Positions 41,777 through 54,429 of a stretch of DNA of 64,000 bases are shown here, in pieces; the first letter of the stretch is position 1, and each line of letters begins with the position of its first letter. Position numbers and translations under genes: made by a program. Below the pieces are notes generated by a model. It saw only the letters and a list, made by a program, of their open reading frames with translations, was not told the origin of the DNA and made no database searches. The DNA lies in assembly GCF_043641665.1 (NCBI RefSeq), contig NC_092184.1, positions 23,622,608 through 23,686,607 of the forward strand, given 5' to 3'. Origin of the DNA: Enoplosus armatus. Its lineage: Eukaryota; Chordata; Actinopteri; Centrarchiformes; Enoplosidae.

Positions 41777-43190
41777 ATTACAGTCTGCTTTTCAGACATC
41801 TTTGCACGATCGATAAACGGCACAACCAACTAACTAATTAATTAACTAACAATGCTGTTTTTGCATTGAGTGTAATAAATTAATATACTTTACATTTTAT
41901 ACTAAAAGAAGTGATACTAAATGAGTTAGTTATATTTTTTATATCTTATCTCTATATCTTTATTTGGTGCAGTTTCTATCAACAGTTTTTATTAACTGCA
42001 CACCCAAAAATCAAGTAAATGTATGCATGCTGACTTCTGTGAGTATGAATTTAATTTACTTACTACAAACCTGTTAATAAATATACTATATAGTACTGCA
42101 TTTTCAGTTTCAGACTGTTGCTGCTCCTGCACCAGAGCTATAAACTGGCAGAATCAGACACAACACACAGATGACCAGTGACAAGTCTTACAAAAAAAAC
42201 CATTTTAATACTTTAACTGTATTTCCCATCGTCATTCAGAAATGTTTCAGCAGTCCGAGCCGAGTGGAGAGGGAGCCGAATGTTTCAAGAGTCCTTTGGC
42301 TGCAGCTCCCCTCACACTCCGCTGTAACAGACAAAAAAATGTACTAGAAATGCTTACAGAAGATCGTGTGTGTGTGTCTGTGTGTGTAGACATGGCTTTC
42401 AGTGTAGTGTGTGTTGCTATGTGTGTGTGTGTGTATGTTGTGTGTGTAGGAGAGATCCTAAGGTAACGGACACCTGTTGGCGTCTTAAGGAGGTCAGTGG
42501 TACGAGAGCGAGGCAGACTGGAAGTCATTCATAGTGTTTAGCTTCATGCTGAGGAAGAGCACTAATAATTCAACAAGCTCACGTGAAGCTGCGTCCTGGA
42601 GTGGCACACATAAATACAAAAATAGAATAAGAAAAAACTCAAATCAGCTTTAAATAAAGTGTGTGTGGAGGTGTGTGTGTGTGTGTGTGTGTGTGCGTGT
42701 CTTTGACAGTCATTGTGTGAAGGAAGACAGGGAGTAGTGAAGAAGGCGTGTTCACAGGATCAGGTCCCATCCAGTAACGTCCATGTGCTGTTGCCAAGTC
42801 TGGGGTTATATATTCATCCGTCTTCCTGTAGTTCAGCAGGCATGATGGGAAGTGTAGTTTAAAGCATGTGTCTCGCCCACAGGACACAGTGGAGACATTT
42901 GGAGAGGAGGAAGCACTTCTACTCTGAAAGAGGTATGGCTTAAACCTGTGGGTCCAGACTGTGTGTGTGTGTAATGTTTATGTCTACGTGTGTGTGTGTG
43001 TGTGTGTTAGCGAGTGGAACAGCTACATTGAGGTCAGTGTCTTTCAGTGGGGAATGTAAACTTTCAGAGCAATGTGTCTTTTTTTCTTTAAATAGTGTTC
43101 TGTATGTGTCATTACACATACACAGCAGCACACACACATATACCTCACACAAACACACACACACTCACACACATTCATACAGTAATTTGC

Positions 43191-43193
<3 letters not shown>

Positions 43194-43242
<49 letters not shown>
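43194..43242. repeat. (AC)n in MEIS3 3' UTR
   Basis: A pure AC tract about 17 bases from the MEIS3 stop codon. In the transcript it is a (GU)n run at the very start of the 3' UTR. Further AC and GT tracts lie near 42670, 42990 and 43137. Confidence 0.95.
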
Positions 43243-43244
<2 letters not shown>

Positions 43245-43259
43245 CAACTCCCCCCACAG

Positions 43260-45153
43260 CTAGTGCGCATGTATGTCCAGTCCCTGGGCGAGGAGCGGCT
43301 CTGCAGGGTGTGCGTGGGGCGGCGGGTGGAGCAGCATGGCGGGGTGGGGGTGTGGGCCCGGGTACGGGTGGAGGGAGGGTCCCGGGTGGGGAGGGTAGCC
43401 AGGTTGGGACAGTAGAGCGCCGGGGTAGTCGCCCTGCAGAGAAGACATCCCCTGGAGGCCTGGTGGGGAGACGCAGAGGACATTTTCAATGTGGATACAG
43501 AGGGACATGTTGAGGATTTGGCTCCAGTGAAATGGATAAACTCATTCAGGGTATCGAACCATACAATAGTCAAGTGTGGACGTAACAGTGGACATCAGTA
43601 ACAATCAGTAACTTTACTTTTGCTGAATCGTGTGTTGCACTGGGGAGCATAACATTTGTAGGTTCTCCTTCATTTTTGCACTGAAACTGGTAATTAAATC
43701 CTTTATTTATCTATTTAGCTTAAAGATGAATATATAATATATAAGCATGCCTTCCTGAACTTAATCTGTATCAGATTTTTCCAGGTTTTAATTGATTTTT
43801 CCTGAAATTCTGATTTATTTGGGGAGGGGGGGGGGGGGGGTTGGAAACTTTCAGATTTCTACAAGATTTCAAAATAAAGTTCTGTAGGTTTTGAACAATG
43901 TTTGGCTGCACGGTGTGAGATTCACTACTTTGTCTACTGTCATGTATTACAGTAAAAGACTTGTTGAGGGTCCAGGTTCTTGGTGGTCTGCTGTCCTTTT
44001 GTTCACATTTAAATCACAGATTGTTTCTTTAAAGCTTCAGTCCATAACTTCCTACACAGCGCTGCCCTCTCCAGCGTGAGGAATTGAACATGGTGATAAA
44101 AATCATCGATCATTAAAATGATAGTGGAGTTGTAGAAGTCCGTACAGAAACTGCATTTGTCACTAAACAGTACGTGAGTCACTCTTTACTTATAAATATT
44201 TATATTCGTAGTATTTAATGAAAAGGCACAGTGAGGATTAAACAGAGAGTATAAATATTTATATCTTTATTTATCTGCAAGGTACTCAGCAGAGTTCTGC
44301 GATCTCCTTTTGACTTTTCCTTAATTGGACTTCAAGGATAAACCTGGTGATATTCTATATTTTCTTATTGTCAACAAATCCTATGAAAAGACCAACACGA
44401 ACAGTGTGATAGTCCCTCTCTTAATACTTTTCGACTTTCCATCTGTGGCTCTCAGCCCTGGGCCCATTTATGGTTTAAGTTTAGTTCACAGAAACAGCTG
44501 CTCACTGTAGTTTTTAGCAAACGTGACTCAAACAGGAGGAAATAGTGCATTTCTTGGGGACTATTTTCCGCCGCGGATACATTTGGTGCTCTAGTGAGTA
44601 TTTGGGGCAACAGGACGGTGTATGTGGGACTGAGTCAAAATAAACTACAGTGTGTGTGTTCATAGCGATGAAGGAACAGTGTGACAGTGTTGCTCATTGA
44701 TGTGATTTATTAATAGTTTCTGGACAACAATGGAGCTCTTTGGCTCAGAGGAAGAAGATATATCAGACTTTGGATAACAGCATAAATTCATTGTTGGTTT
44801 TGGTCTTTTCATGGGATTTGTTGGCAGTAATAATATGTAATATATCACCAGCCTCATCCTGGTGCAGTATCACCCTACAGGTTACTGTACCTGCTGTCCG
44901 AAGCCCGAGGTGGGCCTGTCCGTCAAGCCCGTAGCCCCCGAGAGCTGCTCCCTCTGGACTATAGGGACCACCCTGACCTGTGGGACAACACACACCGTCA
45001 GACACAAATACACACACAGATGTTTACAGAGCGAGCGACCAGCTGACTGACTTATAAACACCGACCTGAGCGATTTGACTGGTCAATCATCGGCTGAACT
45101 ATTCTCCTCCTGGCGTTGATGAACCTGCACAGGGGCGAGAGACATAGAGAAAG

Positions 45154-45191
<38 letters not shown>

Positions 45192-46289
45192 CGAGGCCAC
45201 CCGTTAATGGAGAAAAAGGCTGACCGGGAGACTATTAACCTTTTCTATTTTACAACCACTTAACCCTTTCAGAGGGCAGAGTAAATCAACGTTAGGCCAG
45301 AGCGGGTATTGATCGCCCTGTGATAATTGATTGATCGGCATTGATCGGGTCACTCTGCGTGTGTGCTGCAGCAGGCGTACAGATAAAAAAACATGCACAT
45401 TATCAGATTACAAAACCTATTGTTTTAACATGAAACACACATTTTAATTTGGTTTTGTATGTTTTTTTCTTTTTTCCGTATCAATATCTGACGCACAGAT
45501 ATTGAACATTCAGCAACATGGAAATGTGTGTGTGTGTGTGTGTGTTCTGTCTGCACAGATACATGTGTGCCTGGGGAGTGAATAGGGCAATAGGGAGCAG
45601 TAAAACCATCTGATTATTGGATATTGATTTTCTATTCTGTTTTATGAACATAGAGCAAATGGATTTTACTGCGCTGCAGCTTCAGAAAAAGAAAATGCTT
45701 AGTAGGACATTTGTTCCTCTGTTACAAGCTTCTCTCTAATAAAGTAGATCACAGTCTTCTCTAAAAGTCTAGTAAACGTGCAACCTTTCATTTAACTGAC
45801 ATTTATTCTCACAAAAAGTGCACAATAAAGAGTTACTGAGCAAGAAATGTGACTGAAGTGAGGTGTAAAATATAGACACTCATTCACTTCTGCAGCAGCA
45901 GCATGTCATTGACGTGGCGACAGCCGTGTTAATAATTTTCATTTAAACATGACAGTTTAACTGATTATTGATAAGCCCCCGGGCTGGAACATTAATTAGC
46001 ATATTGATCTGAGAGTGCACTGACCAGTTGTTGACCTGTAAGATGGTCAGCCCTGTGTCCTGGGACAGCTGCTTCTTCTGCTCCTCAGACGGGTACGGGT
46101 GCTGGGAGAGGACACACAGAGCTGGGGTTAAAGAAATCCAAACACACCCGGCTCACATGAGAACATTTACAACAAGAGAATAATCTCGAGGCTGACGCTG
46201 ACATAATAACCTGCAATGAAATAACGTATGTGAGAGAAATCTCAGCGTGAATACTGATGACCTTCCATCTGAATTCACATCTGCACTCA

Positions 46290-46326
<37 letters not shown>

Positions 46327-48565
46327 TAATAATTGGAGTGAAGCAACATTTGACCTGCTTCATTTAGTAGCTAATTACCTCACTAACAATTACTCACCCA
46401 ATTTCTATCACTTCCACAGTTATTCAATAGCAAGCATATTCACATAATCACTTAATCCCCCGATTTTTCATTTAATTTAATTGACCTCCATTATACGCTC
46501 GCTTCCCCTCTCTATCTATTCTTGTCAGTGATGTTTTGCCTCACACTAAATCCTCTCTTTCATTCCTCTCTCATGCGGCGTTACAGTAAGCTTTCTTTGT
46601 TTTGTTTGTGGCTCTGCAGGGTGGTTTTAATTGTTGTAATTTAACTCTGTTGATGAAAAGGCTCTCTCACCGACAGGTGCTGGAAGAGCCACGCTCTCAT
46701 GATGTTTGTGGCCACTTTGGGGAAGATCCCTCTCTTCTTGTTGTTCCTCCTGTCCCTGTCGGACTCGTCCTCCTCTCCTGTACTAGGGGACGCCATTCCT
46801 CCGTCCAGACCATCTCCTGCAGGGATGCACATTTCATATCTCATCATATCTCTGTGAGTGTCTATTAGGGTGCAACTGATAGTGTGTGTCTCTATAAGTA
46901 AACACATCTACGTGCAAACTCACTGTAACAGTATTAATGATGAAAACATTAATGCATTCTCGTGTGTAAAATGTGATCAGAATGTTGCATTGCAATTAAT
47001 TACAATTACTGATCGATCAATCATGCTACAAATATATAAACAACCAAACTGTATCCTGTCCGCAACAATTAGCTGATGAGATGGATGTTTATGGTTAAAC
47101 TTCAGACATACTTCCTCGAGCTGTCTCTGAAAGTAGGTAAGTGAGGAAGTTGCTCCTCATGTTTTCCTTTGTGCATCACTCTCTGAAATATGCTATTGTT
47201 TACAGTGCAGTGTTTCCTCACACGTACAGTGTTTTCACTGTGTGTGTGTGTGTGTGTGTGTGTGTACCTGTGTCGCTACAGTTGTCTGCCGTGCTGAGCG
47301 AAGGCAGGCCACAGGTGCCTGGTGTCCCCAGAGGAGTAGTGGCACATTCATCTGGCTCCCGTAACCACGATGCATTCTGCAGGGAGAGAGCGATGGAGAG
47401 GAGGTTGGAGGCAGAGTAATGGGAAGAAGAGGAATCCCCCGGCAGGTGAGACAACAAGGAGCCATCAAACACATTATTCAGACATCCAGTGGGTGCAGCT
47501 GGACAGGTGGATGTTTTGCCGCAGTGTTACTGCATGCTGTTTGACATTCTGAACTTTGGCAGCTCGTCTCACCTGCTCCGACAGACTGGAACAGGATCCG
47601 GTGAAGTCCTCCATGTCGGACTTGGAGCCGCCCTCCCGGTCATCCAGGATCAGGTCTGTGGGCATTTTGCCCTTCAGACAGGTGATGTAGCGATGGCAGA
47701 AGTTATCACACAGGTCGTGCACCTTCGGAAACAGATTTACATTCGTCAGTGCATACTGTCAACACCACCTCTGAGGTCAGAGTAGTGCTGTGAACATTTA
47801 AGGATAGGACAGTGTCTTTTAAAACGACACACACATGCCTACATGATGTATATCAGAGCTTGGATCATTCCTCCTGTTCATTCTGGCCATTAAAAGAAAG
47901 ATTTTACTGCCTGATCGAATTTTCCTTCCCGGGTTTACAAATTGAAACGCAAAGATTCCCTTAAACCTTCTCAACATAAGTGGTTTGATTAAACTAACTT
48001 TGTTGATGACAAGCAGCATATGATTGTAGTGCACATGCACATTAACACACAGTGTCCAAACAAAAAGAAAGGCCTTAAAATGAAAACGTGCTTCTCTCCC
48101 ACCAACCTTCTCCAACTCCAGCAAGTGAAAGCGGAGGACCTGTATGGCCTGGATCATCTGCGGAGAGGAGAACGTGCGTTACTTATCAACACACATCCCA
48201 CAATGCATGTGTGCAAAAGGTGTGTTCATGTTTCAGTGCGAATCATACCAAGTTGTCCAGCTCAGGGTTGGAAGAAAATATGGGCTTCTCCGAACGGATC
48301 TGCCGCACAAAATCGACAAATTATTACAAATCTGAAAACTGGCTTTCATCGACGTCTGCTCTGTGATTGGCTCTCGCGGCTAGTCCCTCACCTGTTTAGC
48401 AAACATGGCGATGTCATCGTTGAAGGACTCAGAGGAGCAGACGTCGCTGTGATTGGTCATGCCGGGGAGGTGGGAGGTGGCTGAGAGGGAGACCGAGTCT
48501 CGAGGGGAGCAGGTGGCGAGCTCGCACTTTTCAAACACTAAGGCCAGCAGTGGAAACAGTGGGTG

Positions 48566-48617
<52 letters not shown>

Positions 48618-49565
48618 CACAGTTAACATACTATACATAAACACAGTAACAGTTGACATAGTGTACACACGATACATTCACAGAAGGTGTTATAAGAAAC
48701 TTCATAGCACAGTATTTATGAAACAGACAGCTGTAAACACTCCACGTGTATTTTTATATTCAGTGTACAAATATATACAGTATGTTAATCTGCTAAAAGT
48801 ACGAAACTATTTTCTAGCCACTAACAGGCTTCATAAATCATTGTTTCCACCACATATAGGGTTTCAAACACACACACACACACACATGCTCACCCATAGA
48901 TCTGGTCTTTGTGGTGTTTGAGGGAGTCGGGGATGGTGGGTCCATACTGTGGGGGAGGAAATGGTCTGACATCGTCCCCGTACCCCCCCACCGACATGCC
49001 CTCCGACCCTGAGTAGTGCACCAGCTCTTCATACTGAAACACAATTAGATGGAAAGACAGTAGACATGAGACACGTTCGACATCTGTGCCCGTCGGACAT
49101 CGAGTCTTACAGTGATTTTATTATGTGGCTGCTTCCGTGATCTGCAGCCGTGTTTGTGTCTGAACCGCTGCGCCTGTTTGCATGTTTGTGTGTGTGTGTG
49201 TGTGTCAAGGCTGCAACTAACATTCATGTTCACAAATAAAACAACAGACAAAACACAAATACATTCAATTCACCATCATAGAAAACTAATAAAACCAGCA
49301 AATGTTCACATCCCAGAAGCTGGAATAATAAAGAAAATACTTAAAACAGTTAAAATCTAAATAGTTGCTGATTCATTTTCTGCCACTAACTGGTGAATTG
49401 TTTCAGCTCTCGTGTGTGTGTACATGCACATGTATTTGTGTATTTTAGTGACAGTAGTGTTGAAGTAAAACACTTACATCATTGCGAGCAAAACAAACAC
49501 AGAAATCAACAAAGATCAACAGTCAGAAAAGCTTCAACTTCCTTAGACTCAAATCATTCTGTCTA

Positions 49566-49609
<44 letters not shown>

Positions 49610-49925
49610 ATTATTAGAGCATTGTCCCTGCTGTGTTGTGTACTGTACAATCCACATTCCCTCATGAGAAACCTGATGATCTCTCTGCTCTCACTTCAGC
49701 TGGAGGATCACATGCTGCTGAAGAGTCTCTCTGCACTTGGATAACCTCAGAAATGCAGCAAGTCAAGATTTAAAAAATAAAAAAGAAGAAAGGGAGGAGA
49801 TGAGAAAAGATGGAGATGAGATCCTGTAGCTGCTAATATCGTCTCCTCCCTCCTAAACTCAGACGAGGCGGGAGCCGTGCTGAGACGTCCCTCGCAACCC
49901 GCTGCGACAGCCTCACTGGGGCCCG

Positions 49926-49973
<48 letters not shown>

Positions 49974-51979
49974 CACAGATACATAGCATCATGAATATAC
50001 ATGTCTGACTCCCTTGCCCCCCCCCCCCCCCCTCATGTTATGGAGCTAATTTATGCTCCTCTGCAGCTTCTGCCTCTGAGGCGTCGGTGCTCAGGTCAGC
50101 AGATCTGCTTCTGTTTCTCTTTCTGCTGGATTAAAGGGACTCCGGGTTGCAGTCCCACAGGGCTCACCGGGATCACAGACAGACAGGCAGACTGCACCTG
50201 CTAGGTGGCCTGGCCTGGACACCTTTCACTTCTGAGCCATAAAAGTCACGATCTGCTCAGCCTAGTTTTCCTGTGGAGACGTTTCCCCAGGCGGCCTGCT
50301 ATAAGAGGCGATGGTTTACTCCAGAAGTGTGTGACTGCTTTATATTTGTTCCTTCAGATGAGTAATAACTATATTTCAGAACTCCAAAGGCTCAAAGACG
50401 GCCAAGATTTTGGTCCAAGTGTGTCCAATTTGAGATGATTTTTGTCATTTGTGAAGTGCATAAATAACTAGAGTGCAACAGTGACAGCCAACATGAAAGC
50501 AGTTATTCTCTCTGTGTTAACCTCTGGGAATGAAATAATACAAATATTAAATTGTCCCTCTCCATGTGCAAGCACTGTCCTCCTGCAAACCCCTCTGCGG
50601 GACCCCTGGAGGTCTCCGGACCCCACTTTGGGAACCACTGTCCTAAGTGGCTTATCAAATTGTTGTATTTCAGAGTCCCATATGGCCACCGGGATCACAG
50701 AAAGCACCTGCTCTGAGGCCCTGGCCCGGGACACCTTCTAGTTTTTATGGAGGCTGGCTATTAACACAATCACCGCTATCGGATTGCGCGTCCCTCTTTA
50801 CGCACGGCCCCTATCGGGTTTCTGTGCGTCCAGCGGATCAAAGCGCACAAGTCGAGATGACAAATTCCGCGAATTTTCCCTTTTTTTTAAGTCACGGAGC
50901 TGGTAAACAGGCCTCAGATGGCAGGACAACATTTTAATCACACGTTTTAAATGTGTTATTTCCACAGAAAAAGTTATCGCAGGCCTGACGGGCTGCTTCT
51001 GCTGCCTCATCCTCCAGAGCCGACAACACGTCACGATATGCAGGAATTACATCATGCAGCTTTGCAGAACTGGATTTATATTAGACTGAAACGAGACATT
51101 GTGTAAAATAAAAAGTAAAAAATGAACTGAGTTTCGTCTCATATTTTAGACGCTCTTAAAAGTGTGACTGAACTAATAAACATCCTTTACTATTTAAAAA
51201 GAATGCGCATTTAACCATTTAACTTTGTAAACATCTACATTTTATTTTAGTATAATGGCTTTTATCTAAAACCAATTCTCTTTTCTACATTAAAACAGAA
51301 TCCTATAAGAAAGCAAACAGACTCGTTTTCTCAGTGCGTCGATTTAGAAAAATACAAGTGAAACGTGAATCTGCTTCAGGACTTCTTCACCTCTACAAAT
51401 GTTCTAAATGTCCAACAAAAACCTTGATGAATTTGCTTCGAGTTTCGTAGTTTTCTGCGCTTAAATAAACAAGGCTGAGAACAACAAAAAAGTTGGAACA
51501 AACTATAACGAAACGAGCGAAGGCGGCCATAAAAACAAAGCGTTTAGAAAGTATTTGTTAAAGTTGCCTAAAGTTACAAAGAATCGTTGTGGCTACAGGT
51601 AGACGTCTGGTGTCACTCCTGTATTTAAAGCAGATAAAAACACACATATCAAACTGGACCTGCTACAGATCTGAAATCAAGTTCTGCCTTCACAGTGTCA
51701 TAAAACAACTACAACTTTTTTTAACCACCAAACTCCATTGGATTTTCTTACAATTTTGCCCTAAGAAACTCGTGTTTATTATACAAGGCTGTGCCCGTGC
51801 GAAACCGAATAGAATAATATTATAAAGTATGTGTGAAGTTGAATGGACCAATGAAATATAAATGTTAACACCCAGTAAACAGCTTACACGGCCTGTGATG
51901 CATTTATATTATTACACAAACAGCTGAAAGCTATTTGATTGTGAATGTCTTTTTTTATTTAGCTTTTAAATTGCTCTCG

Positions 51980-52015
<36 letters not shown>

Positions 52016-52834
52016 ACTGTACAGCAGGTGTGTGTGGACCTTTCCTCTGCTCTGTTTTCATACAGCAGTGATTTTCTGTCTGCACACTGTACATCTCTAA
52101 TTGCTCTCTTCCACTCAGAGGTCTCGGTCTGCCTGCTGCCCGTCAGCCACTGCCTGTTTCTCCTCCACCACCACCACCACCACCACCACCATGCCTCTGA
52201 ATCACTGTAGCAAAAAAACTGACCTACTTACCGAGTTGAGGAGCTGCATCTCCTCTCCTCTGCCTCTTAATGACCTCCCCTCTAACCCTCATGTGCCATT
52301 CTAACGCCTGGCTGACATTACGCGACAAGAAAATCCATATTATTTTAAGGAGAGGATTAAACATTAGATCCAAAATCAACAGTGACATCTACGCTGCAAC
52401 ACAACCTCCACTGAACTGCATTTCACCTTCTGAATTGGGCAGTATGGCTGGTTAAAGGTGGAGGGTTTAGAAGTTGTTTATCAGCGCATTGCAACGTTTC
52501 TTTTACAGTACAACAAGGGGGTCCTGCTGGCACGTCCTTCTGTTGTTTTCCCCTAAACATTAAGCCCACGACAGTACAGCCCACTAGCCTGTTTCCAGTG
52601 GGCCTTGTGTTTTGTATGGCTGGCTGCTAAACCCGACCAGAGACCCAGCAGTGCAAAGAGGATTCCCAGCCATATGCTCCCATTATGATGTCTTTCTAAT
52701 TACCCCCTTCTCCTTGGCGATATAAAATCGGCTATCCCACCAGGCTCTGGTCTGAACCCTTCTCATCAAAAACACAATAGAATAATAATAATAATAATAA
52801 TAAAAATCAGCAGACCACCTACCCTCTTCTCCAT
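43260..52834 (-). CDS. MEIS3: MEIS3, TALE-class homeobox transcription factor
   Basis: This PBX-binding nuclear factor patterns the hindbrain and other tissues. The twelve exons, in transcript order, are 52834-52823, 49033-48894, 48566-48392, 48299-48249, 48157-48107, 47722-47573, 47376-47268, 46816-46671, 46101-46025, 45124-45066, 44977-44891 and 43459-43260, encoding 418 aa. An in-frame TAG at 52883-52885 fixes the start (MEKR|YEELVHY). The PBX-interaction domain includes [19 protein letters not shown] and [38 protein letters not shown]. The homeodomain is about residues 255-317: [19 protein letters not shown], the TALE extension HPYPSEEQ, and [26 protein letters not shown] and FQHLS favour MEIS3 over MEIS1/2, as does the 19q13-type context. 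The C-terminus is a His/Pro-rich exon ending GLDIHAH, like the MEIS2 long form. Several introns abut CA/TG tracts. Confidence 0.95.
44341..44846. mobile_element. MITE in MEIS3 intron 11
   Basis: GTCAACAAATCCTATGAAAA at about 44370 is repeated in inverted form as TTTTCATGGGATTTGTTGGC at about 44806, each with flanking GACCAAC/GGTTTTGGTC sequence, so the two form ends of one element of about 500 bp. A related copy is at about 63303-63620. No coding capacity is visible. Confidence 0.65.
46293..46324. repeat. (AC)n microsatellite in MEIS3 intron 8
   Basis: A pure AC tract between the exons ending at 46671 and starting at 46101. Confidence 0.95.
47240..47266. repeat. (GT)n abutting MEIS3 exon 7 donor
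   Basis: On the transcribed strand the 5' splice site reads CAG|GTACACACAC, so the microsatellite begins at intron position 3-4. Confidence 0.9.
48567..48610. repeat. (AC)n abutting MEIS3 exon 3 acceptor
   Basis: On the transcribed strand this is a TG tract ending directly in CAG|TCACCC. It replaces the polypyrimidine tract of the 3' splice site. Confidence 0.93.
49034..52822 (-). other. MEIS3 intron 1
   Basis: A 3.8-kb first coding intron. It holds (GT)n at 49568-49607 and 51980-52014, (AC)n at 49929-49972, a C run at 50018-50032, a CAC tract at 52164-52190, and a repeat end GGGAACCACTG near 50629 of hAT type. First introns of MEIS genes often hold enhancers, but none can be recognised here. 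Confidence 0.7.
49208..49420 (+). repeat. Possible dispersed repeat fragment
   Basis: GGCTGCAACTAACATTC at the left and GTGAATTGTTTCAGCTCTCG at the right recall the ends of the repeat at 14970-15200; the middle is diverged. Confidence 0.4.
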
Positions 52835-52924
52835 GCGACTCGACAGCCAGTCCCACACCGGAGATGATGATGCGCTGCTCGGCTAGTCCAGCGAGCTTTG
52901 CTCCCTTCTTCTGTCTCTGGGCTC
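52835..52924 (-). other. MEIS3: MEIS3 5' UTR part of first coding exon
   Basis: On the - strand a good 3' splice site, TTTTATTTCCAG|GAGCCC, starts the exon at 52924, so at least one non-coding exon lies further upstream. The in-frame TAG at 52883-52885 rules out an upstream start in this exon. Confidence 0.7.
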
Positions 52925-53179
52925 CTGGAAATAAAAGTGTTTTTTTTAATATATATTCATTAACACTGAGGTTGTAAACATCATGCAAAAGCGGCCTCAT
53001 GAGGATTAAACGAACACATAATGCTGTGGGTAGAAAACAGTGGAGACCTGCTCCGTGTGTGTGTGTGTGTGTGTGTGTGTTTACTCCGAGCCCATCGCCT
53101 TTTATATTACAACATTATGACGGGACTGGAGCTTTTATGGACGTTGCGATCCTTGTCTACGTTACGTTAAAGCTTTATT

Positions 53180-53780
53180 AGCGGCAATAAAGCTCGCAGC
53201 CTGTTAAATGCTACCGGCTGAGGGTGCTGAGTAATATGCAGGGCTCCGGTAAATGGTGTAAAATGTCCCACCGAGACGTAAATAATCGCTGTATCCAGTC
53301 CTGTTCGGGGCACCGTGTCCGGTGTAGTCCAGAAACCCGGTGAAAGGGAGCAGCAGCGGGTTCCTGCAGCGCCTCGCCTCCGCCTGGTCTCTCGCTCCGG
53401 CTCGCCGCCGTCGGGATGCTCGGTGTGCCGTGGGAGACGGAGAGAAAGCGTCCCTTCCTTTTTGGCTCCTTGTGCTCGCTGTCCGCTCAGCATACGGCGA
53501 CAGGCTGGAAAATGTCACGACTGGGAGTGAGCGATGGTGCTTTCACTCTCAAGAGGAGAGAGGAAGGAGGAGGAGGAGGAGGAGGAGTGGTGATGGTGGT
53601 GGTGTGCGGTGCGCGGGGAGGTTTCGGAGGGTCAAAACACGGCGGGGTCTCTTGCCCCCCCTCACTCCCTCCTTCCATCCCTCCTCCTCCTCTTCCTCCT
53701 TTACTCCTCCTCCTTATCGCACACACAAAACGCCAGAGAAGAAGAAGAAGAAGAAGAAGAAGACCCCGTCGATCGTTTTA
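53180..53780 (-). promoter_or_regulatory. GC-rich, CpG-bearing region, probable MEIS3 promoter area
   Basis: A GC-rich stretch with many CpG dinucleotides (such as CGCCTCCGCC and GGCTCGCCGCCGTCGG near 53370-53415) lies just upstream of the MEIS3 5' UTR exon. It ends in purine tracts: GGA repeats at about 53564-53588 and GAA repeats at about 53740-53764. Position and composition fit the MEIS3 promoter and first non-coding exon; no transcription start can be pinned down. Confidence 0.5.
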
Positions 53781-54429
53781 TCTCGGCTCTCCTCCGACCT
53801 GATATCACTCCTCCACCATCCCTCCATCCTCGCTTATCATCTCGGGATTCTCTCTCTCTCTGCAGCGGGATGCAGCATGTTTAACAGAGTCTATTCAACT
53901 CTGGACAATCAATTAGGGTGATAAGAACAGGCCATGTTGGGCATTAAATCCCCTCCACACGAGTGTCTGCAGCTTGCAACACATTGGGGGGGGGGGGGGG
54001 TATGCACTTTTAAATGCTTTCAGCAAACAAGCAAAATGCATGAAAATGTTGTTTTGCCTGCAGGAGATTTAATTTCAGGGGTCATTGCAGTAAAAGTTTT
54101 AATAAAGTTGCTCCTCATCCCGGGTCATAAATAAGTTTGAAGCGTGCTGGATGACAAGAAAGTAACTGGCTGATAATAGCTTTCAAAGTGTTTTATTGTT
54201 TCTGTCGACGTCCATTGTAGGCCGGCCTTTTGACTCTGCCCAAATGTCCCCCTTTGGCCCTCTTTGTTGATTGAGAGAAGTGAGAAAACAAAACCATTAT
54301 TGTGAGAAAGTTTAATTTTAACCAGAGAGAAAAAAAGAAGCCCTTTCACGTGTTGGTGGAATATCTAAACCCCCCAGTCTTGTGTTGTAAATGACACCTA
54401 AGTAACATAATAATTATTCAAAACGCTCC

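Larger units (their letters stand above)
33990..43259. other. RINL-MEIS3 convergent spacer, repeat-rich
   Basis: No gene is recognised between the 3' ends of RINL (+) and MEIS3 (-). The interval contains several transposon remnants, a decayed tandem array (35575-36650), a block of AC, TG and TA microsatellites (36891-37842), a reverse-transcriptase fragment (41600-41776) and, at its right end, the MEIS3 3' UTR, whose end I cannot place. TTTATT (AATAAA on the - strand) near 41959 is one candidate. Confidence 0.65.

Noticed and set aside
46021..46036. An earlier donor at CAG|GTCAAC for MEIS3 exon 9
   Set aside because: Using it would delete the conserved Val-Asn-Asn-Trp of homeodomain helix 3. 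The donor eleven bases further on (AACTG|GTCAGT) restores the residues and the phase.
53340..53921. A 193-aa open frame on the + strand over the MEIS3 upstream GC-rich region
   Set aside because: It consists of GGA, GAA and CCT low-complexity translation products. GC-rich DNA lacks stops by chance, and three overlapping frames are open at once.
53860..53925. A good acceptor (CTCTCTCTGCAG) followed by a short frame MFNRVYSTLDNQ on the + strand
   Set aside because: There is no upstream or downstream partner exon, and the acceptor is part of a TC-rich low-complexity stretch.
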